Below are positions 55,857-64,000 of a stretch of 64,000 bases of DNA, in pieces. Source of the DNA: Fischerella thermalis PCC 7521 (lineage in GTDB: Bacteria; Cyanobacteriota; Cyanobacteriia; Cyanobacteriales; Nostocaceae); contig NZ_AJLL01000046.1 in NCBI RefSeq assembly GCF_000317225.1, positions 19,797 through 83,796 on the forward strand. Reading direction: 5' to 3'. The position numbers were made by a program, and so were the translations under genes. Under the pieces are notes generated by a model, which was not told where the DNA came from, ran no database searches, and saw only the letters and a list, made by a program, of their open reading frames with translations. Within the stretch, counting starts at the first letter, position 1. Each line of letters opens with the position of its first letter.

Positions 55857-57158
55857 TCAAGGATACAAGCCCCGATCAGTGAGAGCTTGGGCAACCCGAC
55901 CCACCCCCAAAGTATAAGCTGCTAACCTTAGAGAAATTTGCCTTGTCCTTGAGTGCTTAATCACTTGGCGATATGCTTGCACCATTAAGTGTTCCATTTC
56001 ACGGTTAACGCGTTCCTCATCCCAAAATACGTAAGAAAGACCTTGTACCCACTCCAGATAACTTACTACCACACCACCAGCGTTCGCTAAGATGTCTGGT
56101 AATACCGTTACACCCCGCGCTTCTAGTGCTTGGCTTGCCATCAGAGTCACTGGTCCGTTAGCCGCCTCTGCAACTATCTTGGCTTGCACCTGATTTACAT
56201 TTTCCTCTGTAATTTGATTTTCCAAAGCTGCGGGAATCAACACATCACATGGTAAAGTTAGTAACTCAGCATTACTAATTGGTACTGCATCTGGGAAACC
56301 AATAACACTCCTGTGGTTCTCAGTCGCATAAGCTTTCAAAGCAGGGATATCAAGACCTTCTTGGGAATAAACTCCTCCAGTTCCAGTAGATACAGCTATA
56401 ACTTTAGCTCCTGCTTGGTGCAGTAATAAAGCCGCTGCTCCGCCCACATTCCCAAAACCCTGGATAACTACTCGCACATCCGCCAAGGACTTACCTAGAT
56501 CAAGTAGCGCCTCTCTGACAATGATCATTACGCCACGTCCCGTTGCCATCTCCCGTCCCCGTGAACCACCAATAGACAGGGGTTTACCAGTTACAACTCC
56601 TGGTACCGCATGACCAACATTCACAGAGTAAGTATCCATCATCCAAGCCATTTCCCGGGTAGAAGTACCCATATCCGGTGCCGGGATGTCTACGCTGGGG
56701 CCAATATCTTTAATTAATTCGCTAGTGTAACGTCGTGTTATTCTTTCTAATTCACCAACACTATAACGTTTTGGATCTAGAGCAATGCCTCCCTTTGCAC
56801 CACCGTAGGGAATGCCCAGTAGCGCACATTTCCAAGTCATCAACATTGCTAAGGCTGATACCTCTCGCAGCGTCACCGCTGGATGGTAACGAGTACCACC
56901 CTTGTAGGGACCTAAAACATCGCAGTGCTGCACCCGATGTCCTGCCAAAATCTGTATTTCGCCACTATCCCGTTTTACGGGAATGGACACTGTAACTACC
57001 TTACGTGGATGACTAAGTACTTCCAACAGACCTTGATCTAGCTTTAATTCTCGTCCTGCTGCTTCCAGGTAGCTACAAGCCTGGTCTAATGGGCAAATAT
57101 ACGCTGGAGAAGGAGCTTCCAATGGTTGTAGAGATGTTGAAATCATAGATTCTCCCAA
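55857..57158 (-). CDS. gdhA: Glu/Leu/Phe/Val dehydrogenase family protein (glutamate dehydrogenase type)
   Basis: The enzyme interconverts glutamate and 2-oxoglutarate plus ammonium with NAD(P)H. The 433-residue protein has PYKGGTRYHP with the substrate Lys, MTWKCALLGIPYGGAKGGIALDP with the catalytic Lys, DIPAPDMGT with the catalytic Asp, and the Rossmann motif VIQGFGNVGG. Length fits the hexameric type. A start at 57146 (MISTSLQ) is as likely as 57158. In cyanobacteria this enzyme is secondary to GS-GOGAT for ammonium assimilation. It is monocistronic. Confidence 0.93.
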   Translation of the reverse strand: MGESMISTSLQPLEAPSPAYICPLDQACSYLEAAGRELKLDQGLLEVLSHPRKVVTVSIPVKRDSGEIQILAGHRVQHCDVLGPYKGGTRYHPAVTLREVSALAMLMTWKCALLGIPYGGAKGGIALDPKRYSVGELERITRRYTSELIKDIGPSVDIPAPDMGTSTREMAWMMDTYSVNVGHAVPGVVTGKPLSIGGSRGREMATGRGVMIIVREALLDLGKSLADVRVVIQGFGNVGGAAALLLHQAGAKVIAVSTGTGGVYSQEGLDIPALKAYATENHRSVIGFPDAVPISNAELLTLPCDVLIPAALENQITEENVNQVQAKIVAEAANGPVTLMASQALEARGVTVLPDILANAGGVVVSYLEWVQGLSYVFWDEERVNREMEHLMVQAYRQVIKHSRTRQISLRLAAYTLGVGRVAQALTDRGLYP

Positions 57159-57479
57159 TCACGGTTCTACAAAATCCTTATCGAACCGGATGTATATATC
57201 TAGACTAGCTTTTTTTTGGAAAAAAATAGAAATTTTGTAGTTTATGTCACATTTTTCTGGATGTAGCTTTTTGGCTAGCCTTAAAGGTAGTAATATAGTG
57301 TAACCAGAGATACACACAGATGAACACAGATAAAAAACATACTTTTTATCTGTGTTCATTTCCTATTTGATTTTGTCTTTGACGTGAACATCTTGAAATG
57401 AATCCTTTCTTGGTGCCTTGGTGTCTTGGTGGTTCAAAGATGATCTTTTTTACCACAAAGACACTAAGACACAAAGAAT
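57159..57479. repeat. Gap with perfect 16-bp hairpin and kinship repeats
   Basis: The 321-base gap has tgaacacagataaaaa (57321-57336) and its exact complement tttttatctgtgttca (57343-57358) around a 6-base loop, followed by an imperfect inverted repeat of the word accacnaagacacnaag (about 57411-57475). No gene is present. The first hairpin has A- and T-runs on both sides and could terminate in either direction. Confidence 0.75.
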
Positions 57480-58985
57480 TTAAACAAACACTTCAGGAGT
57501 AAAGTTGCCGTGTAAACCATAGGGAATATGGTGTTTCAGATGTAATCTTGCTATCGGTTCCTGGTTGAAATTACGGCCATCTAAAATTACAACATCTGAG
57601 CGATCGCGGCTAGCATCATAGACCAAGGCTAATACCCAACCATCGTCTTCTCTTTGAGAATGGGGACGGGGTACAAATACTGGTTCGCTAGCAAAGCCTT
57701 TGGGTGCAGCACTCCACAGTTGCCGTTCTCCTGACTCCAGATCAATCTTCAAAAACGCTTGTAAGGGAGCATTACCACTGGGAGCATGAGCAGCACCAAT
57801 ATACAAATAGCGATGCGATCGCCCAACTTTTTGAGGATGCAAGGTCGGAAATTCACAACAACGGCTTTCTAACAAGTTTCGCCGTACAGTCTGCTGTTGG
57901 AGATTGAGGTGAAAACGCCAGAGTTGCCCAGGTTTGAGAGCATCAAAATCTGTCTGTCGAAAATCACTTTCTGGTTCAACTTCTGGTAGAGATTCGTAAC
58001 AAATAGAGTCAATGATAATCTCGTTACCTTGTTCAAAAGCGTTGGCATGGTGAAACACAAACCCAGACTGAGTTTCGAGAATTTGCACTTTCTTGCGTCT
58101 ATCCTGGGGAAGGATTCTGCGAGGAATAATGATCACTCGTGTCGGTTGATTGGGTTGAAACTTAATACATTCGCCTGCACCACGCATTCCTAAGACGAAA
58201 GGTATGGGATTGAAAGTTACAGGATTATGAAAGAATATGCAGTAATTCGGTGTAATGGCAAAATCATGGATAAAAGCGAAACCTGGTACACTATGGGCGT
58301 GTTTTCTGATTATCCTGCCTGTTGTGTCTAATTCAAAAATAGTAAAAGTTGTAGATAGCCCTGGCTTGATGGAAAAGTTTACTAAACAAGGTTTACTATC
58401 ATCAAACTCACAACTAGGATCAAAACGAGGATGAGCACTAAAAGCTTCACCTTCTGACAGCACACCGTTAAAGTATTCTTTACCTAAAGTCTCTAGTGTG
58501 TAGGGATCGAGGCGATGGGGTTCAGCCGCTTCCCAAAGAGCTAGTAGCTTGTTACCCCAGTAGATGATATTTGTGTTAGCGATGTTTTTGAGTTTAAAGT
58601 CGAAGGCATTGGCAAGCCAACCACCTGGTTTTTGTGTGCCAAAGACACCGCGATAGAGAAGTTTTCCTGCTTTTTGTTCCTCTAAATACCCAGCAGTACG
58701 CACAAAACGGTTGCGGAAGTGGGCGCGACCATTTGAAAATGTAATACGGCTAATCATCCCATCTCCATCAAAGGGATGATGAATTGGTTGCCCGTTTATA
58801 TCTAGTAAACCAGGGCCATTTCTGAACAACGTGCCGTTCAGTTCTGGTGGAATTTGCCCTTCTATATCATCTATCCAATAATCAAATTCTTGTTTTAAAG
58901 ATTTATATCCACCTTGCCAATCGTTAAGGCTATAGGATTTTGTCGAGGTATGAGAAATTTGTTCTTGAGCTTCAAAAGTCTGCAT
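57480..58985 (-). CDS. Carotenoid cleavage oxygenase (RPE65 family)
   Basis: These non-heme iron enzymes cleave carotenoids or apocarotenals to aldehydes such as retinal. The 501-residue protein has the family start (LNGTLFRNGPGLLDINGQPIHHPFDGDGMISRITF), and the iron-binding His are visible in context at SAHPRFDP, FIHDFAIT, FHHANAFEQ and near the C terminus at YGLHGNF. Conserved Glu partners are present. Homologues include the Synechocystis apocarotenoid oxygenase. No signal peptide is seen. Exact substrate is unknown. It is transcribed towards the gap before gdhA, same strand. Confidence 0.93.
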   Translation of the reverse strand: MQTFEAQEQISHTSTKSYSLNDWQGGYKSLKQEFDYWIDDIEGQIPPELNGTLFRNGPGLLDINGQPIHHPFDGDGMISRITFSNGRAHFRNRFVRTAGYLEEQKAGKLLYRGVFGTQKPGGWLANAFDFKLKNIANTNIIYWGNKLLALWEAAEPHRLDPYTLETLGKEYFNGVLSEGEAFSAHPRFDPSCEFDDSKPCLVNFSIKPGLSTTFTIFELDTTGRIIRKHAHSVPGFAFIHDFAITPNYCIFFHNPVTFNPIPFVLGMRGAGECIKFQPNQPTRVIIIPRRILPQDRRKKVQILETQSGFVFHHANAFEQGNEIIIDSICYESLPEVEPESDFRQTDFDALKPGQLWRFHLNLQQQTVRRNLLESRCCEFPTLHPQKVGRSHRYLYIGAAHAPSGNAPLQAFLKIDLESGERQLWSAAPKGFASEPVFVPRPHSQREDDGWVLALVYDASRDRSDVVILDGRNFNQEPIARLHLKHHIPYGLHGNFTPEVFV

Positions 58986-59129
58986 ATCTTGAAATGAGAT
59001 TGGGGATAGGTGATTGGGAACAAGGGAGACAAGGGAGACAAAGGGGAACTCACTGGCCCCTGGTGGGGATTAGGGGAGGAAGGGAGACAAGGAGGACAAG
59101 GGAAGGAGACAATTTTTCTCCCCATCTCC
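58986..59129. repeat. G-rich STRR between transporter and oxygenase genes
   Basis: acaagggagacaagggagacaaagg tandem words are followed at 59043-59076 by the module ggggaactc...ggcccctggtggggattagggg also present at 12236-12268, and by further gggagacaagg units. No gene is present. Confidence 0.75.
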
Positions 59130-60572
59130 CTAGTCCCTAGCTACTTCCGACTCTAGTTCTGGTAGCATTAACTCTGGCATCATATTGGGTACAAAAGATT
59201 CCTCATGATCTGGTACTGAGGCTGGTGGCAGATTCTTAGATGTTTCAGTTTGAGAATCAGCAGCAGGTAACCAGCTGAGGAATGGTAGCGGTAATAAGGT
59301 ACTGAGGTTAGTAAGGATTACTAAAAGCCAGAGGTTTTCAAAATTTGTTTCTGTAATTCCGAACCAATGCATTAATACTGCACCGAACTCGTAGGAAAGT
59401 AGTCCTGCTAAGTTAGTCACTGACATTAACAGGGCAAATAATGTTGCTTCGACTCCTGATGGACAAAGCCTGGCTGCTAGTACCAACACTGGCATATAGG
59501 CAATTTGTCCCATGACGGTGAGAATCAGGCTATCACCCAAACTAAACCAGTGATCATCGATGCCTAAGGCGCGGTTTGTGTGAGTTACCAACAGCAACAT
59601 CGTCATTCCTAAAGCGGCTGAAAGAATAGTACTCCAACCAAAAATGACGCGAAAGGGGACGGTTTTGAGAAAACGTTGGAAGATCCAGATACCTACTAAG
59701 GAAGCAACGCTAGTTACTAGGCGGACTCTCCCTAAAAACTCTGGTTGAAAGTGCAATTCGTTTGTAGTGAAGAAGAAAAAGGCTGACTCCGCAGTTGGCG
59801 TAGCTTGCCAGATGAAGAGAAATGCTGTCGGTAGCCAAATAGATTTTTGAGTAATGGCTTGGCGCAGTTGTCCCAGCTGATGCTGGATTGATCGCAAGTT
59901 GGTGTGATCATTTTCACTACCATCTTTACTCACAGGAGATTCGGCTATGAACCAAGCTACTGCTGAAACTATGAGGGGAAAAGAGGCGGTAATCCAAAAT
60001 ACGGTGCGATTACTAAAATGCTCTAATAGTACACCGCTAAAGTAAGCAGTAATCAAACCACCAAAGGCGGAAGCACCCCAGCATAAGGATTGCAAGGAAC
60101 CTGCTTCCGCTTGGGATTCTACTCTTGCTCGTTCAACAACTAATGAGTCAACGATGACGTCACTGACAGCAACAGATAGAGAACCAAGAGCGATCGCTGC
60201 TGTTGCAAGTACAGGTGTGTGAACAATTGTGGCTAAGCTCACCCAAGAAGCCGCTCCGATTATCCCCGATAACACCAAGTATGGGCGTCGTCGATAGCCA
60301 AAGATGGGGAAGCCATCAGAAATAAAACCAAATAGTGGTTTGATAATCCAGGGTAGGGCAACTATACCCATCAGGGCTGATACCTGGGCTGGCGTTAACC
60401 CTAGTTCATCTTTGAGAAAAAAGCTGACGGCTAAACGTGCCAACCCCAAAATACCTTGGACAAAGTAAACCGTAAGAATGGCAATTAACTCAGCAGTTGG
60501 TTCGTTGCCAAAAAAAATCTTTTCTTTTATAGATTCTTTGACATTGGACAAGCCAGAGGAGGAAACCAGCAT
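59130..60572 (-). CDS. Folate/biopterin transporter, BT1 family (MFS)
   Basis: The 480-residue protein has about 12 membrane spans in the MFS pattern and the BT1 signature: YFVQGILGLARLAVSFFLKDELGLTPAQVSALMGIVALPWIIKPLFGFISDGFPIFGYRRRPYLVLSG. Plant and cyanobacterial BT1 members (Slr0642-type) import folates. The C-terminal 45 residues are a polar Pro/Glu-rich tail. It may be cotranscribed with the carotenoid oxygenase gene 144 bases downstream, although repeat DNA lies between. Substrate is inferred from family. Confidence 0.92.
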   Translation of the reverse strand: MLVSSSGLSNVKESIKEKIFFGNEPTAELIAILTVYFVQGILGLARLAVSFFLKDELGLTPAQVSALMGIVALPWIIKPLFGFISDGFPIFGYRRRPYLVLSGIIGAASWVSLATIVHTPVLATAAIALGSLSVAVSDVIVDSLVVERARVESQAEAGSLQSLCWGASAFGGLITAYFSGVLLEHFSNRTVFWITASFPLIVSAVAWFIAESPVSKDGSENDHTNLRSIQHQLGQLRQAITQKSIWLPTAFLFIWQATPTAESAFFFFTTNELHFQPEFLGRVRLVTSVASLVGIWIFQRFLKTVPFRVIFGWSTILSAALGMTMLLLVTHTNRALGIDDHWFSLGDSLILTVMGQIAYMPVLVLAARLCPSGVEATLFALLMSVTNLAGLLSYEFGAVLMHWFGITETNFENLWLLVILTNLSTLLPLPFLSWLPAADSQTETSKNLPPASVPDHEESFVPNMMPELMLPELESEVARD

Positions 60573-60765
60573 TAGATAAATATTTTTTAAGTTTTATCGA
60601 CTTTTATTATCATATCTATTTTCTTTAAATGCCGTCTAGGAGGAGCATTTAGCGGTCAAAATTTGCTGAAATCACAGAGAAATTACAGATAAATGTGTAA
60701 AATTTAATAATTAAAATTTCCGAGAAATTTATTTTTTAAATAAGATTAAGTTGAATATTGAATTT

Positions 60766-61980
60766 TTATTTTTCTAGTGCTATTACAGCATTTTGACCTC
60801 CAAATCCAAAGCTGAAACACAGCACCCGCTGAACTTTAGTTTGATGTGCCTCGCTTACGAAATTTAAATCAAATTCTGGCTGTTTTAACCCTACACATGG
60901 CGGTAGTATTTGTTGCTGTAATGCCATGAGACAAAAAGCCACACCCAAGGCTCCTGATGACCCGATAGTGTGTCCTGTAGCTCCTTTAGTAGAACTAACT
61001 GGCACACTTTGCGGAAACAAACTTTGTATTATTTTACTCTCGATTTTATCGTTAATTTGCGTAGCTGTACCATGAGCATGGATATAATCAATATCCTTTG
61101 GTGTGAGGTGACTACGTTCCAAACATTGCTTAATGGCTGCGATCGCACTTTTGCCTGCTGGTTCTGGAGTGTTGGGATGATAGGCATCTGTTGTTAAGCC
61201 AAAGCCGAGTATCTTTCCATACACCTTTGCTTGGCGCTGCTTGGCTGACTCTGCCGATTCCAGGATAAGCATTGCTCCCCCTTCTCCTAAAACTAAGCCT
61301 TCACGGTGCAAATCAAAGGGATATGCCCCAGTTTTTGCCAAAGCACCCATCTTTTGAAAGCCAGTCAAAGTCAGAGGCGTGATTGCTGCTTCTGTTGCTC
61401 CTGTCAAGACTTGCTGACATTGGCCAGATTGAATCAGGAATGTAGCTTGAGCGATCGCCCAAATACCAGTAGCACAGGCTGCCATCGGTGCTAAAACAAT
61501 GCCAGTTGCACCAATTTGTCTTGCAGTGGCGATCGCATTCATATGTGGTAGGGTGTCGAGCCAAGAAGAGTAGGGGGGGTGTGTAGACGCGTAGCGGCTT
61601 CCCGTAAGGGTGGGGTATGAGGGGTGTGGGGGGAAAATATTTATCTCACTCCGCCCACTTTCTATCTCCAGATACATCCACCTCGCCATTTCTTCCCACG
61701 CCGCTTGATGACTGCGACTCGAACCAATGACAACACCACAATTTGGCAGAGGAGAAACTAAGCCAGCATCTTGTAATACTGAAGCAACCAGCTGTTGAGT
61801 CAGTACTCTTACCTGTGCTGGTTGCTTGTCAATTAACCCAAGAGGACGTGGTTCTAATTCTGGAAACGGTTGATAGATGTGAATACCGGATTTACCTGCT
61901 AGTAATTGCTGCCAGCTATCTACTAGGCTTTTGCCCAGGGCAGAGACTAGACTAATACCAGTAACAACGACTTCTACCAA
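60766..61980 (-). CDS. Beta-ketoacyl-ACP synthase (FabF-like) with repeat-encoded insert
   Basis: These condensing enzymes extend acyl chains on ACP with malonyl-ACP. The 404-residue protein has the catalytic triad: Cys169 in APMAACATGIWA, a His in HAHGTATQINDK and a His in GATGHTIGSSGA, with LCFSFGFGGQNA at the end. Residues about 107-139 form an insert (Pro/Ser/Thr-rich, with HPSYPTLTGSRYASTHPPYSS) encoded by G-rich repeat DNA at about 61564-61662, in the region before the active-site strand. Without it length would be shorter than FabF, as in some specialised cyanobacterial ketosynthases. Role in fatty acid or secondary lipid synthesis is open. Confidence 0.9.
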   Translation of the reverse strand: MVEVVVTGISLVSALGKSLVDSWQQLLAGKSGIHIYQPFPELEPRPLGLIDKQPAQVRVLTQQLVASVLQDAGLVSPLPNCGVVIGSSRSHQAAWEEMARWMYLEIESGRSEINIFPPHPSYPTLTGSRYASTHPPYSSWLDTLPHMNAIATARQIGATGIVLAPMAACATGIWAIAQATFLIQSGQCQQVLTGATEAAITPLTLTGFQKMGALAKTGAYPFDLHREGLVLGEGGAMLILESAESAKQRQAKVYGKILGFGLTTDAYHPNTPEPAGKSAIAAIKQCLERSHLTPKDIDYIHAHGTATQINDKIESKIIQSLFPQSVPVSSTKGATGHTIGSSGALGVAFCLMALQQQILPPCVGLKQPEFDLNFVSEAHQTKVQRVLCFSFGFGGQNAVIALEK

Positions 61981-62059
61981 GTTTGAATGATTGTTGGTTG
62001 CTGGGTGGTAATTGGTGGTTGGTGGTTAGTGGTTTGAGTATTTATCAACCAACTAACAA

Positions 62060-62890
62060 CTAATTCTTGTTTTTCAAATTTTCTGCACCTTGGGTTACTT
62101 TGGCTGAGTCGATGCGATCGCCTTGTTGAATTTTGTTCACTACATCCATACCTTCTGTAACGTAGCCAAAGACGGCGTAGTTACCATCTAGAAAACCTAA
62201 ATCAGCTAAAGCAAAGTAAAACTGTGAGGAAGCAGAATTGGGCATTTGCGATCGTGCCATTGCGACTGCACCGAGTTTGTGTGTCAACACAGGTGGTTGA
62301 TTTATGCGAGCTGTTTCCAATGTTTTGCCGTAGATGGGGGCTTTTGCTCCTTGCGGCTTAATCTCTAGGGGAATGTAGCGCTCAGTACCAGTTTTCGGAT
62401 CAATGAAACCACCTGTTCCTAACCTATTTACTGAAATTTTTGGATCTTTGCTTTGGGGATCGCCACCTTGAACGACAAAAGGAGCTTGTGGGGGATTACT
62501 CTGAGGCCCTATGACTCGATGGAAAACTAAACCATCATATACGCCCCGTTGCACTAAGTCTACAAAGTTACCAGCAGTAATGGGGGCATTAGTACCGTCT
62601 ACTTCAATAGTAATTGGTGAACCTTTAACAGTCATTACTACAGTAGCTTTGCCTTCAAGTCTTGGTAAATCTTTCATTCCAGGGATAGCCTCTTGTGTAG
62701 CTTCAGATACAGACTTTGCATCTGTAGTTGTTTCTGTAGTCGCCTGTGTAGTTGCGTTCGTGCTTGCTTCCGTAGCTGTTGGTGAAGGAGATGAGGTTTC
62801 AGAAGATACTTGTTGTGTAGAACACCCACCTACCAACAAAACACTGACAATCACAAATACAATTAAAAACTCCGAAAATTTTAACCGCAT
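62060..62890 (-). CDS. Cyclophilin-type peptidyl-prolyl isomerase lipoprotein
   Basis: The 276-residue protein has a lipoprotein signal (LVGGCSTQQ, Cys23), a Thr/Ser/Glu-rich linker (about 25-75) and a cyclophilin domain: [24 protein letters not shown] with the catalytic Arg, [31 protein letters not shown] and FAVFGYV-like [11 protein letters not shown]. It should speed proline isomerisation on the periplasmic or lumenal side. The long polar linker is a common feature in cyanobacterial exported cyclophilins. It is downstream of ycf4 on the same strand. Confidence 0.94.
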   Translation of the reverse strand: MRLKFSEFLIVFVIVSVLLVGGCSTQQVSSETSSPSPTATEASTNATTQATTETTTDAKSVSEATQEAIPGMKDLPRLEGKATVVMTVKGSPITIEVDGTNAPITAGNFVDLVQRGVYDGLVFHRVIGPQSNPPQAPFVVQGGDPQSKDPKISVNRLGTGGFIDPKTGTERYIPLEIKPQGAKAPIYGKTLETARINQPPVLTHKLGAVAMARSQMPNSASSQFYFALADLGFLDGNYAVFGYVTEGMDVVNKIQQGDRIDSAKVTQGAENLKNKN

Positions 62891-63038
62891 TAGCCAGTTC
62901 TATAGACTCAACCAATGTATCTTAGCTTCTGATTGCGAGGATGGGTAATGTATAGAAAAATAGTCAAGGGTCAAGAGTCCATTGTCAATTGTGACGAGTT
63001 TTTTACTAATACCCATTGACCATTGACCATTGACCAAC

Positions 63039-63608
63039 CTACAAACCTTCTAAAGGTACTCCCAGAAATTTAGCTAATTCTGCTCCTTGAATTTCTATGT
63101 CTTTTAAAGGCATCGGTTGACCAACCCTTGTTAAGGGAATATCTCGACGACCTTTGACACGTAAATAGAGAGTACGACGAGGATTTAGACCTTCTTTGAT
63201 CTGTAATCTTACAGATTGTATGTCTTTGATGTTAAGGTCAATTTCAATACGACGGTTTTTGCCTGGAAAACCCCAACGGAAGATTTTAGCTTTGCCAGTT
63301 TCCTGGTTAAACTCGTTGTATCCGCCACCTACATCCAATAAAATTACTGACCACAGATACAAAGCCAGGAGCAGACCAGCTACACCATAAAATCCCATTA
63401 CTAATCCTTGTGGGACAAAAATTAGTTGAGTTGGGTCGGTAACTATGAGTAAATTAACATGCAGGTAACTAGATAACGCCGCTAAGAAAAAACCTGTGGC
63501 GCCTAAAGTCACAACACTTGCCCACCAGTAGTTACTCAACCGACGTGAACCGAGAACCTTTTGATGCAAGACGCGTTCGTCTTTGTTGATGGTTGTTGAT
63601 GTCGTCAT
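63039..63608 (-). CDS. ycf4: Photosystem I assembly protein Ycf4
   Basis: Ycf4 is a thylakoid membrane scaffold needed for or helping photosystem I assembly. The 189-residue protein has the expected layout: cytoplasmic start with VLGSRRLSNYWWA, two membrane spans (about 29-47 and 68-90, around SYLHVNL and FVPQGLVMGFYG), then a soluble domain with WSVILLDVGGGYNEF, IFRWGFPGKNRRI, and RTLYLRVKGRRDIPLTRVGQP. Length is normal. The cyclophilin gene lies 148 STRR-bearing bases downstream. Confidence 0.97.
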   Translation of the reverse strand: MTTSTTINKDERVLHQKVLGSRRLSNYWWASVVTLGATGFFLAALSSYLHVNLLIVTDPTQLIFVPQGLVMGFYGVAGLLLALYLWSVILLDVGGGYNEFNQETGKAKIFRWGFPGKNRRIEIDLNIKDIQSVRLQIKEGLNPRRTLYLRVKGRRDIPLTRVGQPMPLKDIEIQGAELAKFLGVPLEGL

Positions 63609-64000
63609 GGAACTACCTTGGCGATTGATAAATTCCCTTTAAAAGTCTGCCACTGTCTATGGATCTATTGCAAGTTTCTTTTAAGATTTCTGAGAAAAGT
63701 TATGTCAGATTGTAAAATTTCTGATATTGATAATATTTAATAGGTCTGTGCTAAATACCTGATTTGCGTATGTAAATCAGGCACAAAGCAAGATAAATAT
63801 GGTAAGTTAAGAAGCATTAAGCAATTGCTAGCTAAATTTACAGCTGGCGTTGTGGTTAATGACGCAACTCTGAGAAAAACTGGCTGATTCAGCAGTAGTT
63901 TCTCATAAAATCAGGTGTATGACAGCATCTGTGTTAGTGTCAAAAAACGTTAATTCCTCAATAACGTTGCAATTTTAGTAAAAAAGAGGATTTTAGTTCG
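63609..64000. other. Upstream region of ycf4 to window end
   Basis: No gene is visible in the last 392 bases. Two small perfect inverted repeats occur: cctgattt/aaatcagg (63758-63765, 63774-63781) and aacgtta/taacgtt (63946-63952, 63962-63968). They may belong to the promoter or leader of a plus-strand gene starting beyond the window. Confidence 0.45.

Overview
The window comes from the chromosome of a filamentous, probably heterocyst-forming cyanobacterium (Nostocales: Nostoc, Calothrix, Tolypothrix or a relative). Pointers are the very frequent GCGATCGC (HIP1) octamers, genes confined largely to cyanobacteria and plastids (ycf4, ycf20, ccs1, plant-type glycerate kinase, an FtsH2-like protease), a kaiABC clock cluster with the short KaiA typical of Anabaena-type strains, an HgdD-like TolC gene directly behind kaiC, and many short tandem G-rich or TTGTCATT-type intergenic repeats (STRRs). 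No prophage, CRISPR array or intact insertion sequence was seen. Species cannot be told from the sequence alone.

Layout. 1-1149 is a graveyard: an N-terminally cut PIN-domain toxin, a HicA-like start, an Uma2 endonuclease scrap and a complete 158-bp MITE with target duplication. 1150-7366 carries an RNA ligase-like phosphoesterase, a YciI protein, the SRP RNA, a phasin-like protein, a small Cys-rich protein, queF and the cytochrome c maturation pair ccdA-ccs1. 7367-14712 holds secA, a diheme cytochrome c, a MoxR ATPase, ribF and a metallo-beta-lactamase-fold hydrolase. 15183-23612 holds surE, pheS, a RecQ-type helicase, a GT39-type membrane glycosyltransferase, a lipoprotein, ycf20 and glycerate kinase.

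23678-39233 is the signalling region: a CBS-domain histidine kinase with receivers that look inactive, a 1.7-kb gap, kaiA-kaiB-kaiC-hgdD, then a set of two sensory kinases and an Rcp1-type response regulator. One of these kinases has a GAF domain that keeps the Cys-His pair of bilin-binding cyanobacteriochromes, so it may be a photoreceptor. 39541 onwards contains an IS1-family remnant, DUF2141 and DUF6544 proteins, an MscS channel, FtsH, a small secreted protein, gltX and tRNA-Asp. 48346-49077 is an internally deleted leuA relic. 49310-51602 is minC-minD-minE. The rest holds a subtilisin-like protease, a DUF1537 kinase, a membrane protein, glutamate dehydrogenase, a carotenoid oxygenase, a BT1-type transporter, a ketoacyl-ACP synthase, a cyclophilin lipoprotein and ycf4.

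The most unusual signal is not a gene. The G-rich low-complexity DNA that fills intergenic spaces here also lies, in frame, inside at least five conserved genes (ribF, the GT39 glycosyltransferase twice, two histidine kinases and the ketoacyl-ACP synthase). It adds about 30-48 residues of Pro/His/Gly/Glu-rich peptide each time without breaking the frame. Second come two MITE-like families (one tied to IS1 ends), a nine-residue repeat tract at the N terminus of MinC, and several gene relics.
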